From contig AP018277.1 in assembly GCA_004296455.1 (NCBI GenBank), forward strand, positions 1 to 64,000: 64,000 bases of DNA, read 5' to 3'. Each line of letters starts with the position of its first letter. Position 1 is the stretch's first letter. Source of the DNA: Calothrix sp. NIES-4101 (GTDB lineage: Bacteria; Cyanobacteriota; Cyanobacteriia; Cyanobacteriales; Nostocaceae). A program made the translations under genes and the position numbers. The notes under the pieces are model-generated. The model saw only the letters and a program-made list of their open reading frames with translations, was not told where the DNA came from and made no database searches. Of this stretch, positions 35,278 through 44,475 are shown one piece after another.

Positions 35278-36531
35278 ATGCTAGCAATGACTGGAAGAAT
35301 AACAATGCTGGGTATATCGCGGTGGTGCTCAAAAGGCGGAAGCTATAGAACAATACAACAATTTTTTGCTCATTCATTACCTTGGACAACAGTATTTTGG
35401 GTATTTTTTAGAGAGCATATATTTTGCAAAAAAGAAACATACATATTAGCAGGGGACGAAGTAGTAGTAAGCAAATCAGGAAAGAAAAGTTATGGAATCG
35501 AGCGATTTTTTTCTTCTTTATATGACAAACCGATATTAGGATTATCATTTTTTGTACTATCTTTAGTCAGTGTTGAACAAAGAAAGGCATTTCCAATGGG
35601 TGTTGAACAAGTAATAAAGGAAAAAGACATCAAAGTCCAGACAGAAAAAGTAGAAGCAAATATAGAAATTATACAGAAGAAACGGGGACGACCAAAAGGA
35701 AGTAAAAACAAGGATAAAAAAGAGGTAGATTTAAACGCGGAATTTCTACGTATTCAAAAGCATATTCAGGATTTACTCAAAAAGTTAAATAAGTTTTTAT
35801 CATTGACTTACTTGGTTTTAGATGGTCATTTTGGCAACAATGCTGCTGTGGTGATGGCTCGGAGGCTGGGTTTACAGCTAATTAGCAAAATGCGCTGTGA
35901 TTCGGCTTTATACATTCCTTATGAAAAACCTGACCCCAATCGTAAATGCCGCCGTAAGTATGGGGATAGAATTAATTACTCATATATACCAGAAAAATAC
36001 CTGAAGAAAACAGAGACTATTGATGACATTCGTACAGATTTTTATCAAGCCCAACTTCTACATAAAGAATTTTCTCAAGCCTTAAATGTTGTGATTATTG
36101 TACGTACAAATATTGCGACTTTTCATAGAAGTCATGCTGTGATATTTTCAACAGATTTGAATTTAAGTTATGACAATATTATCGATTATTACAGCTTGAG
36201 ATTTCAAATCGAGTTTAATTTTCGCGATGCAAAACAATTTTGGGGGCTAGAAGATTTTATGAATGTTAGCAAAAATGCTGTGACAAATGCTGCTAATCTC
36301 GCCTTTTTCATGGTTAACGTTTCCCAGGTTTTACTTTCCCACTTTCGCCGGTTTAACCCTGATTTTAGTATTACAGACCTCAAGGCTCTATTCCGAGGTT
36401 ATAGGTATGTCGAGGAAACTATAAAATTACTTCCCAAAAAACCAGACCCTATTTTACTCGCGAATATTTTCCACACAGTTACCAATTTAGGGTGCATTCA
36501 CCCTACTACCACTTACTCTACCGAGTCATAA
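35278..36531 (+). CDS. IS4-like DDE transposase, probably 5'-truncated, 417 aa
   Basis: DDE transposase signs are the first Asp in LAGDEVVVSKSGKKSYG, the second in YLVLDGHFGNN, and the Y-x2-R-x3-E-x6-K signature in YYSLRFQIEFNFRDAK, which is the IS4-type YREK motif. A basic KRGRPKGSKNK segment lies in the middle. Relatives usually have some 25 extra residues before MLAMTGRITMLGISRW; here the sequence turns into parB just upstream, so the 5' end of the IS appears lost. Terminal inverted repeats were not found at either side. Family call is moderately firm. Confidence 0.75.
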   Translation: MLAMTGRITMLGISRWCSKGGSYRTIQQFFAHSLPWTTVFWVFFREHIFCKKETYILAGDEVVVSKSGKKSYGIERFFSSLYDKPILGLSFFVLSLVSVEQRKAFPMGVEQVIKEKDIKVQTEKVEANIEIIQKKRGRPKGSKNKDKKEVDLNAEFLRIQKHIQDLLKKLNKFLSLTYLVLDGHFGNNAAVVMARRLGLQLISKMRCDSALYIPYEKPDPNRKCRRKYGDRINYSYIPEKYLKKTETIDDIRTDFYQAQLLHKEFSQALNVVIIVRTNIATFHRSHAVIFSTDLNLSYDNIIDYYSLRFQIEFNFRDAKQFWGLEDFMNVSKNAVTNAANLAFFMVNVSQVLLSHFRRFNPDFSITDLKALFRGYRYVEETIKLLPKKPDPILLANIFHTVTNLGCIHPTTTYSTES

Positions 36532-36832
36532 ATCTGGCGAAGGTATTGAATCTGAAGTTGTATTTTGTGCATTTGTAGCTTTGTTTAGGTACAGATAGAT
36601 ACAAAAGCCAAAAACTGTAATATTATCCATATAAGCATTGCAGTGACCTCAAGAAAAGCTTCTATGCAGTCTCCGTTACCCGAGGGAAAAAGATGAGCCA
36701 AGTAATAGCTGAGTTAATAGAGCAATGGCTAAAAGTCAGTGAAGCGCCTTCACCTAATCATTCAAAAAATCGCCAATAATAGAGTTTATTAGTCACAACG
36801 ATAGTACTTGCAACTAATATATATATTTTTTT
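36532..36832. other. Intergenic region, no clear gene
   Basis: About 300 bp between the transposase and the 165-aa gene. A 28-codon frame at 36692-36778 (MSQVIAELIEQWLKVSE) has no recognisable relatives. The right end of the IS and the promoter of the next operon should be here, but neither is clear. Confidence 0.4.
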
Positions 36833-37330
36833 ATGCCTAAATCCGACCCTGCCAAAATAAAAAAAGTATCTGTCAGCCTGCCCTTTGGCATTGGTTCTGC
36901 TGAATGGGAAGCCGACCCAACTGAGCGTAAAGCAGCTTGGTCGCTGTACGTAGAACTGGTTACTCGCATTGCAGTTCAACCTTTGGAAACAGACCAAGGA
37001 CTTTTGCGTGAGGCTTTAACATCTTTATACAACTTGTTTCCTGTAACACGACAAGTTCTCAAAGAAGCGGGGCCAGATGTGGGAGCATCCCATGATTCCG
37101 TTGGAGGTATTGCTATAGCAGTGCTGAATAATGGTCTTCGCCCTTTGCTTGCTAAGTGGCATCCACTTTTACAAACATGGGAAGCTCAACGTCCTCCACA
37201 TCTGAGTCCGAAAGAACATGAGCAGAATTGGTCTGAAGAACCAAAGCTGCGAGAAGAACTTGAGAAACTCAGAAGTGATTTAGAGCAATATGCGAATGCA
37301 TTGGCAAAAATTGTTGGAGTGGAACGGTAA
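36833..37330 (+). CDS. Uncharacterised 165-aa protein, partner of a TIR gene
   Basis: Paralogue of the 172-aa protein at 33293, sharing KKVSVxLPFGIG, the WSLxVELVTR helix, the AGPDxGASHxSVGGIAIxVLNxGLRPxLAKWHPLL block and the coiled-coil C-terminus. It lies 15 bp before the 457-aa TIR gene on the same strand, so the two are co-transcribed. Repeated linkage to TIR or ATPase genes suggests a sensor, inhibitor or adaptor. I cannot assign a fold. Confidence 0.75.
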   Translation: MPKSDPAKIKKVSVSLPFGIGSAEWEADPTERKAAWSLYVELVTRIAVQPLETDQGLLREALTSLYNLFPVTRQVLKEAGPDVGASHDSVGGIAIAVLNNGLRPLLAKWHPLLQTWEAQRPPHLSPKEHEQNWSEEPKLREELEKLRSDLEQYANALAKIVGVER

Positions 37331-37345
37331 AAAGACTTAGCCATA

Positions 37346-38719
37346 ATGAATGACCAGCCAGAATTTGATGTCTTTTTAGCTCATAACAGTATAGATAAAC
37401 CTTTTGTAAAATATATAGCCCAAAGACTTAGAAGAAGCCGTTTGAAGCCGTGGCTAGATGAGGAAGCAATTTTACCAGGGCAAATTATTCAAGAAGAGAT
37501 TCAAAAAGTAATTCTGCGAATTCAATCTGCTGCTATCTTCATTGGTAAACATGGATTAGGAAGATGGCAAAAAGTAGAATTAAGGAGTTTTTATACTCAA
37601 TGTATTGAAAAAGGCATTATAGTCATTCCTGTATTGCTACCGGATGTACGTGAATTTCCTTCAGAATTGGTATTTTTGAGAGAACACAAGTGGGTCAGTT
37701 TTGCTAACGGAATTGAGGACAAAAAAGCTCTAGAAGAACTTAAATCAGCAATTAGACAACGAAGAAAAACAAGTAAGCCAACAAAACCGAATAAAAAAAA
37801 TACCTTACTTAACCAATCTCAGAAAGCATCAAACTCAAAGCAGAAACGTCAAAATATTATTAACAAAGGAGAGTACGATTTAATATCAAAGCAGAGTGCT
37901 ACTACTTCTAAACCCAAAGAGAGTAAAGTTTCATCCACTACCAATACTAATTTAAACTCGTCAACTACTAAAGTAAGCCGACGTAAGAAATCACAGCAAA
38001 ACTATGCTATTAAAAGTATTAGCAGTTCGGGTGCATGGATTTTACTCGATAACAAGTTATTTTTAACTAAATCTGTCGATACTCAAGCCGATCTAAGTGT
38101 CATACTCCACATTTCGTCTGCTAGTCCAGAACAGGAAGCTGCCTTACGTAATTTGCAACCAGAACAACAATATTACAAAAAGCAAATTTCTTTTGCATAC
38201 CAAAATGAAGCAGCAATAATGCAGGTAGAAAGTGTTATCACAAAATCTATAAAAGGTAAAACTACCTTCGTCATTACCCTAAAGCCAAATCAGCAGGCAC
38301 AAGGAAACAGCATAATAGAGAGCAGTTTTGGTTATAGTGCAGAAAAAATTGCTGAGTTACGTGCGCGTTTTCTTTTACTCAATGAAATACCTCCTACTAG
38401 CCAAAACAGTAATGATTATTTTATGCTTGATTCTTTGATTAAGGGTTATGACAATTCTGGTCAAGCAGAAAAATATATTTTTCTTGATTTATGGATGAAA
38501 CTGAAAAATGAACCACAGCTTTTCTTAACTCACGCACGTCTTGCAGCAGTCTACCATCTAAAAAGAAGACGAATAGTCGAACATATATTGGTTCTGAAAC
38601 TTACTCTACTTAAAAACAATATAATATCTATTCAGTTTCGTGGGCAAAGGAAGCCAGACTACATTAATCCAGAACCTACTATTATTGAGGTTAAAGGTAA
38701 TTGCATTCTGAAAAAGTAA
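37346..38719 (+). CDS. TIR-domain protein with unknown C-terminal domain, 457 aa
   Basis: TIR domain at about residues 6-130: FDVFLAHNSIDKPFVKYIA, LKPWLDEEAILPG, AAIFIGKHGLGRWQKVEL. The Glu four residues after Trp matches the WxxxE position of the catalytic Glu in NADase TIRs such as SARM1. A Lys/Ser/Thr-rich linker (about 140-215) leads to a unique domain of about 240 residues (QNYAIKSISSSGAWILLDNKLF...) that I do not recognise and that may be the trigger or target module. Co-transcribed with the 165-aa protein. Convergent with the tandem-TIR genes that follow. Confidence 0.8.
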   Translation: MNDQPEFDVFLAHNSIDKPFVKYIAQRLRRSRLKPWLDEEAILPGQIIQEEIQKVILRIQSAAIFIGKHGLGRWQKVELRSFYTQCIEKGIIVIPVLLPDVREFPSELVFLREHKWVSFANGIEDKKALEELKSAIRQRRKTSKPTKPNKKNTLLNQSQKASNSKQKRQNIINKGEYDLISKQSATTSKPKESKVSSTTNTNLNSSTTKVSRRKKSQQNYAIKSISSSGAWILLDNKLFLTKSVDTQADLSVILHISSASPEQEAALRNLQPEQQYYKKQISFAYQNEAAIMQVESVITKSIKGKTTFVITLKPNQQAQGNSIIESSFGYSAEKIAELRARFLLLNEIPPTSQNSNDYFMLDSLIKGYDNSGQAEKYIFLDLWMKLKNEPQLFLTHARLAAVYHLKRRRIVEHILVLKLTLLKNNIISIQFRGQRKPDYINPEPTIIEVKGNCILKK

Positions 38720-38778
38720 ACTATAAGCAAGAAGCAAGTATTCATGTTTATCGCGTTTTCAAACTATTAATATTTCTC

Positions 38779-39600
38779 TTATTCAGTAATACCCGAAAAT
38801 AAACATTTTATTGGCTCTGGCTCTTCCTTACGGAAATCGACTGAACCTAACCTTCGTAGATAAACGGGAAGCTTTAGCTCCTTGGTTTGTGCAACGCTGC
38901 TAAGAATAATTGGGATAACGCGACGATGCTGCTCTCTAAAATCCAATATAATATCTGCTATAACTTCGCGTTCCCAAGGTCCTCCATTATTACCAACAAA
39001 AACTGCCATAGACCAAATTCGTTCTAACTGTTGGTCTAACCTTTCAAGTAAAGAAGCTTGAAGGGTAGACGTACTTAAATCTACTGGCCATAAATTAAAT
39101 CCAAATGTATTAAGCTGGTGTGCAATTTGTTTTACTTCAGAAGCGTTTTCTTCCCTATAGCAAAGAATAACATCGAAGAAATGCTCAACAAGTTTACGTC
39201 TAATGCTAGCTTCAAGCTTATTTAGGGCTTGATAATTTCCGTCGTCAAAGGACACCCAATTTCGTAGTTTGAGAAATCTTAGATCGTTTGGAACCTCCTT
39301 TATTCCAGGCAATAAGACTGGAATAAGAGGTTTGTCTGACTGCTTGCATTCCTGTAATAGACCCTGAACTTCTTCTTCTTGCCAATCACCTAAGCCATTC
39401 TCTCCAATGAAGATAACGGCTGATCTAACTTTTGGAATAGCCTCCTGGATTTTTTTTTGAAAAGATTCTCCTCCCAAAATTTGTTCCTCATCTATCCACA
39501 ACTTCAAACCACGTTGCCTTAGCTTACCTGCGATTGTTTTCATCCAAGTCTTGTCTTTACTATTGTGGACACAAAAAGCATCGAACTCTAGTTTATCCAT
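38779..39600 (-). CDS. Tandem TIR protein, 273 aa
   Basis: Two TIR-like domains in a row. The first (FDAFCVHNSKDKTWMKTIA...LKLWIDEEQILGG...AVIFIGENGLGDWQEEEV) keeps the WxxxE position. The second (FDVILCYREENASEVKQIA...AVFVGNNGGPWEREVI) has Val at that position and is probably inactive or scaffolding. I choose the ATG at 39600, preceded by AGGGAA, over 39624; it then overlaps the upstream gene by 8 bp, which suggests coupling. It is last in a leftward run of three TIR genes. Confidence 0.8.
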   Translation of the reverse strand: MDKLEFDAFCVHNSKDKTWMKTIAGKLRQRGLKLWIDEEQILGGESFQKKIQEAIPKVRSAVIFIGENGLGDWQEEEVQGLLQECKQSDKPLIPVLLPGIKEVPNDLRFLKLRNWVSFDDGNYQALNKLEASIRRKLVEHFFDVILCYREENASEVKQIAHQLNTFGFNLWPVDLSTSTLQASLLERLDQQLERIWSMAVFVGNNGGPWEREVIADIILDFREQHRRVIPIILSSVAQTKELKLPVYLRRLGSVDFRKEEPEPIKCLFSGITE

Positions 39601-40498
39601 GCAAATTCCCTTTCTTCCTATCACCCTTCGAGATAAGATGAATCAACTGGAGGATTGGGTCAGTTTCTCTTTGCCGGAAATCAACTACTTCAGTTTCTCT
39701 TTGCCGGAAATCAACTACTTGTTTGCGTTTTAGATATTTAGGAAATTTTGGCTCTTGCAAAGTACTGGGTAAAATTACAGGAACAACAGGATGTTTATTT
39801 TCAATAAATTCCCAAATAAAATTTTCTACTTCCTCGTCTTCCCAAGGCTCTCCATTATTACCTATAAAGACAGCTAGAGAGTTGATTTCGTTTATAGGTT
39901 GTGTCAATACATCCTGCCATGAAGTGTAAGTATTTAATTCCCATTCATTTGGATAGTAACTAATTTGATGCTTTTTTAACTGTTTTGCAATCTGTGCTAC
40001 TTCAAATCTATCAGTGTTTTGGTAGCATAAAAAAACATCAAACTGCTTAGTCTGATGGATTAGTTCTATATAAGGTTCCCGTTTATTAATAGCCCGAACC
40101 AAGTTGTCTATAGCTTTGCTGTCATGATTGCCACCAGTAAAATTAACAAATTTTAAACTCTTAAGTACCAAAGGTAAATTTTCCAAATTTTCGACCCCAG
40201 GTAGTATCACAGGGATAATGGTTAATTGAGCTTTTATACTTTCGTTTATAAGACTCTGTATTTCAAAGGCTTGCCATCTACCAATATCTTTTGAACCTAT
40301 GAAAATGGCAACGGCTTTGACATTATGGATTGCCTTTTCAATTGCTGACGTAAACGATTCGCCGGGATGAATTTGTTCTTCATCCAACCACGGTCGCAAA
40401 CCACGATTTTTAAGTTTTTCGGCAATAGCTCTTACTTGTGGCTTATCCTGGCTATTGTGAGCTAAAAAAACATCAAATAGAGGTCGATCATCGGTCAT
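39593..40498 (-). CDS. Tandem TIR protein, 301 aa
   Basis: Same design as the next gene. TIR 1 is FDVFLAHNSQDKPQVRAIA...LRPWLDEEQIHPG...AIFIGSKDIGRWQAFEI. TIR 2 is FDVFLCYQNTDRFEVAQIA...AVFIGNNGEPWEDEEV. Both keep Glu four residues after Trp. The end of TIR 2 contains a perfect 10-residue duplication (VVDFRQRETE then VVDFRQRETD) from a 30-bp tandem repeat. The gene lies between the WD40-GTPase-TIR gene (188 bp upstream) and the other tandem-TIR gene, with which it overlaps. Function as signalling or effector NADase is inferred. Confidence 0.8.
   Translation of the reverse strand: MTDDRPLFDVFLAHNSQDKPQVRAIAEKLKNRGLRPWLDEEQIHPGESFTSAIEKAIHNVKAVAIFIGSKDIGRWQAFEIQSLINESIKAQLTIIPVILPGVENLENLPLVLKSLKFVNFTGGNHDSKAIDNLVRAINKREPYIELIHQTKQFDVFLCYQNTDRFEVAQIAKQLKKHQISYYPNEWELNTYTSWQDVLTQPINEINSLAVFIGNNGEPWEDEEVENFIWEFIENKHPVVPVILPSTLQEPKFPKYLKRKQVVDFRQRETEVVDFRQRETDPILQLIHLISKGDRKKGNLHG
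39661..39720 (-). repeat. Perfect 30-bp tandem duplication in the tandem TIR gene
   Basis: Bases 39661-39690 and 39691-39720 are identical. They add ten residues at the end of the second TIR domain without changing the frame. The perfect identity indicates a recent slip event. Confidence 0.95.
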
Positions 40499-40685
40499 AT
40501 AGAAGTTATCCTATTATTCCTTTACACCTGCAATAGTTAGGTATATAAATAAGGTATTGGTTCTTACCCCCTCTTTTTCCTTAACTGAGCAGTATTGGGT
40601 ACAGTCTGGCAACTATCAATGCCTATATTCATTGCCTCATCGATATTCTAGCTTTTCTTAGTACATCCACTGGGGGAACTTCAGT

Positions 40686-43600
40686 TTAAGATTTTCGTTC
40701 ATCTGTAATTCCCCAGATTAGTTGCTTCATGGGATCTGGTTCTGACTGGCGGAAATCAACCCACATCATGCCTTCTAGAAAAATTGGTAATTTTGGAGTT
40801 TGAACACAATCTGGAAGTAGTACAGGAATAACGGGACATCGTCGTCTAACAAATTCCCGCAAAAAAGCATCTAATTCTGCGTCTTGCCAGGGGCCAGTAT
40901 TATTTTTTCCAATAAAGACAGCCGCAGCTTTTATATTCCTGATCTGTTCTTCCAATGCCCTTTGCCAGGGTAAACCGGGTCGGAGTTCCCATTCATCCAG
41001 CCAAGGCAAAATCCCAAATTCTTTAAGCTTTTGGCCAATGAGCTTGACATTTGGCTTATCATTGCTATTGTGGCAGAGAAATACGTCGAAGTCTTTTGTT
41101 GCAATTTTTCCTTGAAGTGAAGAAGTCGCAGTATCACGATTGCGTTGCAAGTTGGCAGTTTTATCCATTTCTGCAAGAGTGGATGCCTGTGTTTCTGTTA
41201 CTTGCTCTGCCTGTTCTGGATCTATCAAAGAAATACGACTTTCACAAACGCTACAAGCAATCCAGTCAAAACCACGTTTACGCCGCATCTGGATATGCTG
41301 TTCAGGAATTGTTGCACCACAATTATGGCAAACAAAAATGCGCCGCTGTTTAATACTTTCTGCTAACGCCCGTCGCTTCAAATGAATCAGGATGTAGTCT
41401 TCAAATTGAGAGCGAGTTTGTTCATTTGCTAATCTATCAAAAAAGATTGTTAATTCTCCTTTACCTTCTTGAACTTCCCGTAAGAAAATACCGCATAACC
41501 CACCCACTTTTGCTTTGTAAGTTGCGGCATTCTTCCATAAATCTTGTTTGATAAAAAATCCACTTCTTGTGAGCCTTACGGCTAAAGTCGTATAAATATT
41601 GAGAACTGCACCTTCAAATTCAAAGATTACTGTTTGACCTTCTGGATTAGGTGCATCGGGCCATTCGCGGGTAAATTGTGAGGGAAATACCAAATATGTG
41701 CCATCGTCCGCCCATTCGCGTAACGCTAACTCGTGGTATAGTAACTCTTCAACTGTTGCAATTAGCAGTAGTTCTTCGAGTGCTTTATCCTTAATTCGCT
41801 CATCTTCTGATATACGAAAACGCCCGTGTCGTGCATCTTCTTCAGCGATACTGCCTAAACCATCAGGTTCATCCTTAGCAGCATTAATTAGAGCAGAAGC
41901 GTAAGCATCTAGCAATTCGGGTTGTAGTAAAACATAATTTCCAAAAGAAATTCGTCGGATTAAGTCCCTCGACTCGACTCGTCCAATACAGATATCAAAT
42001 TGGGAACGCAACTTTTCTGTCTCGGTAGGAGTGTTTTCCGACTTTAGGAATGCACGATATAGGTCATCTACTGTAGATAACAATCGCTCGGCTTTTTTCT
42101 CTGCAATTAGGAAATCTTTGATTTGCTGGAAGAGTTTTGTCGAGCTGACGCTTGGCAAAGCTTTCCAATTAATAGCGTTGCGAATTGCATCGACTAGTTC
42201 TGGAATTTTCCACCCCTCTTTGGCGCTAGTTTCAAAGTATCCATCAAAGCCTAATTCTTTTACCCATGTATCGATACGCTTTGGACTAACGCCGATACCA
42301 CCGCGATCTGCACGAGCAGCAACCAGAAATTTCTTTAATGAAGAAGTACTAGAAGACTGAAGCCGTTGTGCTTGAGTGAGCGCCCGATCCCAGTGGCGCA
42401 CTCCAGCGAAGGGATCTGTTTCACTACGAGTATCGAAGATGATGAGAGCGACAGCCACTTCGTTTAGGTGCAATTGATGAATCAAACGATAGCCTGGTTG
42501 CCCTGCCAGATCCCATAGCATAGTTTCACGAGTCTCTGCTTGAGAACTTTCCACAATGCCTTGTTTATCGAACGTCCAAACTCGCCGTCCGTGAGTTGAT
42601 TCCGTTGGTTGGAAGTATTCGCCACTTAGCACTAAACCGAGTCCAGATTTTCCTACTCCGCTATCTCCTACTAAAACAACTTTGGCATTAGCATAATGAA
42701 CCGAAGATGAAACTGAAGGAACAGTCAATAAGGTAGGAAAGTCTAACTCCCAGATATGGATGATCGTGTCCTTTTCCCCAAGTGTGGCGAGAATAGGCTG
42801 CTTTGGATTGAAGGCAACGCTGGAGAGCCATTTACCCGAAGTGGATTCATGAATAACTGCTACAGTTTCCCAAGTTTTACAATTCCAGAGTCGAACAGAG
42901 TTATCCAGAGATTTAGATACAAGAAATTTACCGTCGAAGGAAAAAGAAACATCAGTGACTGCATCTGCATGGCCTTCAAGAACCCTAGTTAGCGATTTAG
43001 TTGCAGTATCCCAGAGCCTGATCGTACCATCAAGAATTGCTGATGCCAACACTTGACTATCCGGCGACCAGGCTATAGCAAGAAATTTGCTATTTTCTAA
43101 ATTTATGGAATCGGGGGATGTTTGAGTTATGTAAGAAGCTACTAGCTCTAATTCATTTGTTTTGGCTAACTCGGCGTGCAACCCCCTTAGCTCTGCCATT
43201 TCAGCTTCTATGCTTTCCCTATTTCTAACCTCTGTTAGAGTACTCGATATCTTCTTCCATTCTTGTTCTAATTGTTGCAGCTTTTCTATATGTTCTAGGT
43301 GCTTTTGTTGAGCAGTGTTAATCTTGTAAAGACTAATGCTAGTTAAATTTTGATTTAATAAAGCTAGCATTTGCCCGCTTGAATCCCAAACAAGATTACC
43401 TAAACTTTTATGTTCTAGTAGATCCTCTAATAGCTCACCAAAAGATTGACGTTTATAAGAGAAATTTTCTAAGTACACATTAAAATTATTTCTAATAATT
43501 ATACTATTAGTATTTATAATACGACCAAAATTACTATTACTATAAGCAATCCAATTACCATTAAAAATCTTGTCTTCATCAGGGACAAAGACGTTGTTTT

Positions 43601-44135
43601 TGCTGCTAAATAAATTTGCTATTTTTCTAGCAGCAACCTCTAATTTTATAAAGAAATTTTCATTTTTTTCTTCTAGTCCATTTATTTTTTTTTCGGTTTG
43701 TGCATCCCAAAACTCAATTTCTTTATTCTTATAGTTATAGCTATTTCTTGATGCAAACATCTTTCCAGATGGATTCCATGCGATCGCATTGCTGTTCTCA
43801 TTTTCAATTGCAGATCGTAGATTGCCTGTGTTGGTATTCCAAATCTTTATTGTGTCATCAGCAGAGACTGATGCTAAAATTTCTCCATCTGGCGACCATG
43901 CTATTCCAAATACAGTGTCTGTATGTCCTTTAAGTACGGACATAAGCTCTCCAGTTTCTATATTCCAAAGCTGGATTGTATGGTCTTTGGAAGCTGAAGC
44001 AAGCTTTTTCCCATCCGCTGACCATGCAATTTGAGTGATGATGTCACTGTGTCCTTCCAGGGTATAACGCAGCTTGAAACCTGAAGGTGGCGAGAGAACC
44101 GAATTTTCCTGCTCTGAACTGGCTACTTCAGACAT
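40686..44135 (-). CDS. WD40-Ras-like GTPase-zinc ribbon-TIR fusion, 1149 aa
   Basis: Domain order: two WD40 repeats at about 25-100 and three more at about 345-465, with a degenerate stretch and coiled coil (about 275-330) between. A Ras/Roc-like GTPase at about 484-655 has G1 GDSGVGKS, G3 DLAGQPG and an atypical G4 (ARADRGG instead of NKxD). A COR-like helical region follows (about 660-950), then a zinc ribbon with CHNCG and CSVC pairs, and a C-terminal TIR (FDVFLCHNSNDKP...LPWLDEWELRPG...GPWQDAEL) that keeps WxxxE. It resembles Roc-COR signalling proteins. It heads a leftward run with two tandem-TIR genes. Sensor-GTPase switch-effector logic is inferred. Confidence 0.82.
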   Translation of the reverse strand: MSEVASSEQENSVLSPPSGFKLRYTLEGHSDIITQIAWSADGKKLASASKDHTIQLWNIETGELMSVLKGHTDTVFGIAWSPDGEILASVSADDTIKIWNTNTGNLRSAIENENSNAIAWNPSGKMFASRNSYNYKNKEIEFWDAQTEKKINGLEEKNENFFIKLEVAARKIANLFSSKNNVFVPDEDKIFNGNWIAYSNSNFGRIINTNSIIIRNNFNVYLENFSYKRQSFGELLEDLLEHKSLGNLVWDSSGQMLALLNQNLTSISLYKINTAQQKHLEHIEKLQQLEQEWKKISSTLTEVRNRESIEAEMAELRGLHAELAKTNELELVASYITQTSPDSINLENSKFLAIAWSPDSQVLASAILDGTIRLWDTATKSLTRVLEGHADAVTDVSFSFDGKFLVSKSLDNSVRLWNCKTWETVAVIHESTSGKWLSSVAFNPKQPILATLGEKDTIIHIWELDFPTLLTVPSVSSSVHYANAKVVLVGDSGVGKSGLGLVLSGEYFQPTESTHGRRVWTFDKQGIVESSQAETRETMLWDLAGQPGYRLIHQLHLNEVAVALIIFDTRSETDPFAGVRHWDRALTQAQRLQSSSTSSLKKFLVAARADRGGIGVSPKRIDTWVKELGFDGYFETSAKEGWKIPELVDAIRNAINWKALPSVSSTKLFQQIKDFLIAEKKAERLLSTVDDLYRAFLKSENTPTETEKLRSQFDICIGRVESRDLIRRISFGNYVLLQPELLDAYASALINAAKDEPDGLGSIAEEDARHGRFRISEDERIKDKALEELLLIATVEELLYHELALREWADDGTYLVFPSQFTREWPDAPNPEGQTVIFEFEGAVLNIYTTLAVRLTRSGFFIKQDLWKNAATYKAKVGGLCGIFLREVQEGKGELTIFFDRLANEQTRSQFEDYILIHLKRRALAESIKQRRIFVCHNCGATIPEQHIQMRRKRGFDWIACSVCESRISLIDPEQAEQVTETQASTLAEMDKTANLQRNRDTATSSLQGKIATKDFDVFLCHNSNDKPNVKLIGQKLKEFGILPWLDEWELRPGLPWQRALEEQIRNIKAAAVFIGKNNTGPWQDAELDAFLREFVRRRCPVIPVLLPDCVQTPKLPIFLEGMMWVDFRQSEPDPMKQLIWGITDERKS

Positions 44136-44475
44136 ACTGTTACTCCGTTTGGCACTAACTCATACCATTAACCATTCAATACTGTAGCCAAAATAATCCT
44201 AATCTACCTGACAAATACTTACACCTTTGGGCTAATACGTGTAATGCAAAAAGTGTCTAAAGGTAAACTTATTACTCCATCATACAAGTGTCTTGTAACT
44301 GTGACTATTCCATTGTCTGTTTTCCCAATCATGTTCGAGTTAAATCTCCTCGCCCTGAATGCTTACCAAAACCGACAAAATAACCACCTAGTAAACAGAT
44401 AAACCCTTCTGTAGAGGTTTCACAACGCAGAATACCTAAAGATGCGCGGTAAATTTAGCTTTGTTGACAACACTA
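44136..44475. other. Intergenic region, no gene seen
   Basis: About 340 bp between the TIR gene start and the recombinase stop. No coding frame, RNA gene or clear repeat was recognised. It could hold the crossover site of the recombinase, but no inverted core is obvious. Confidence 0.4.
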
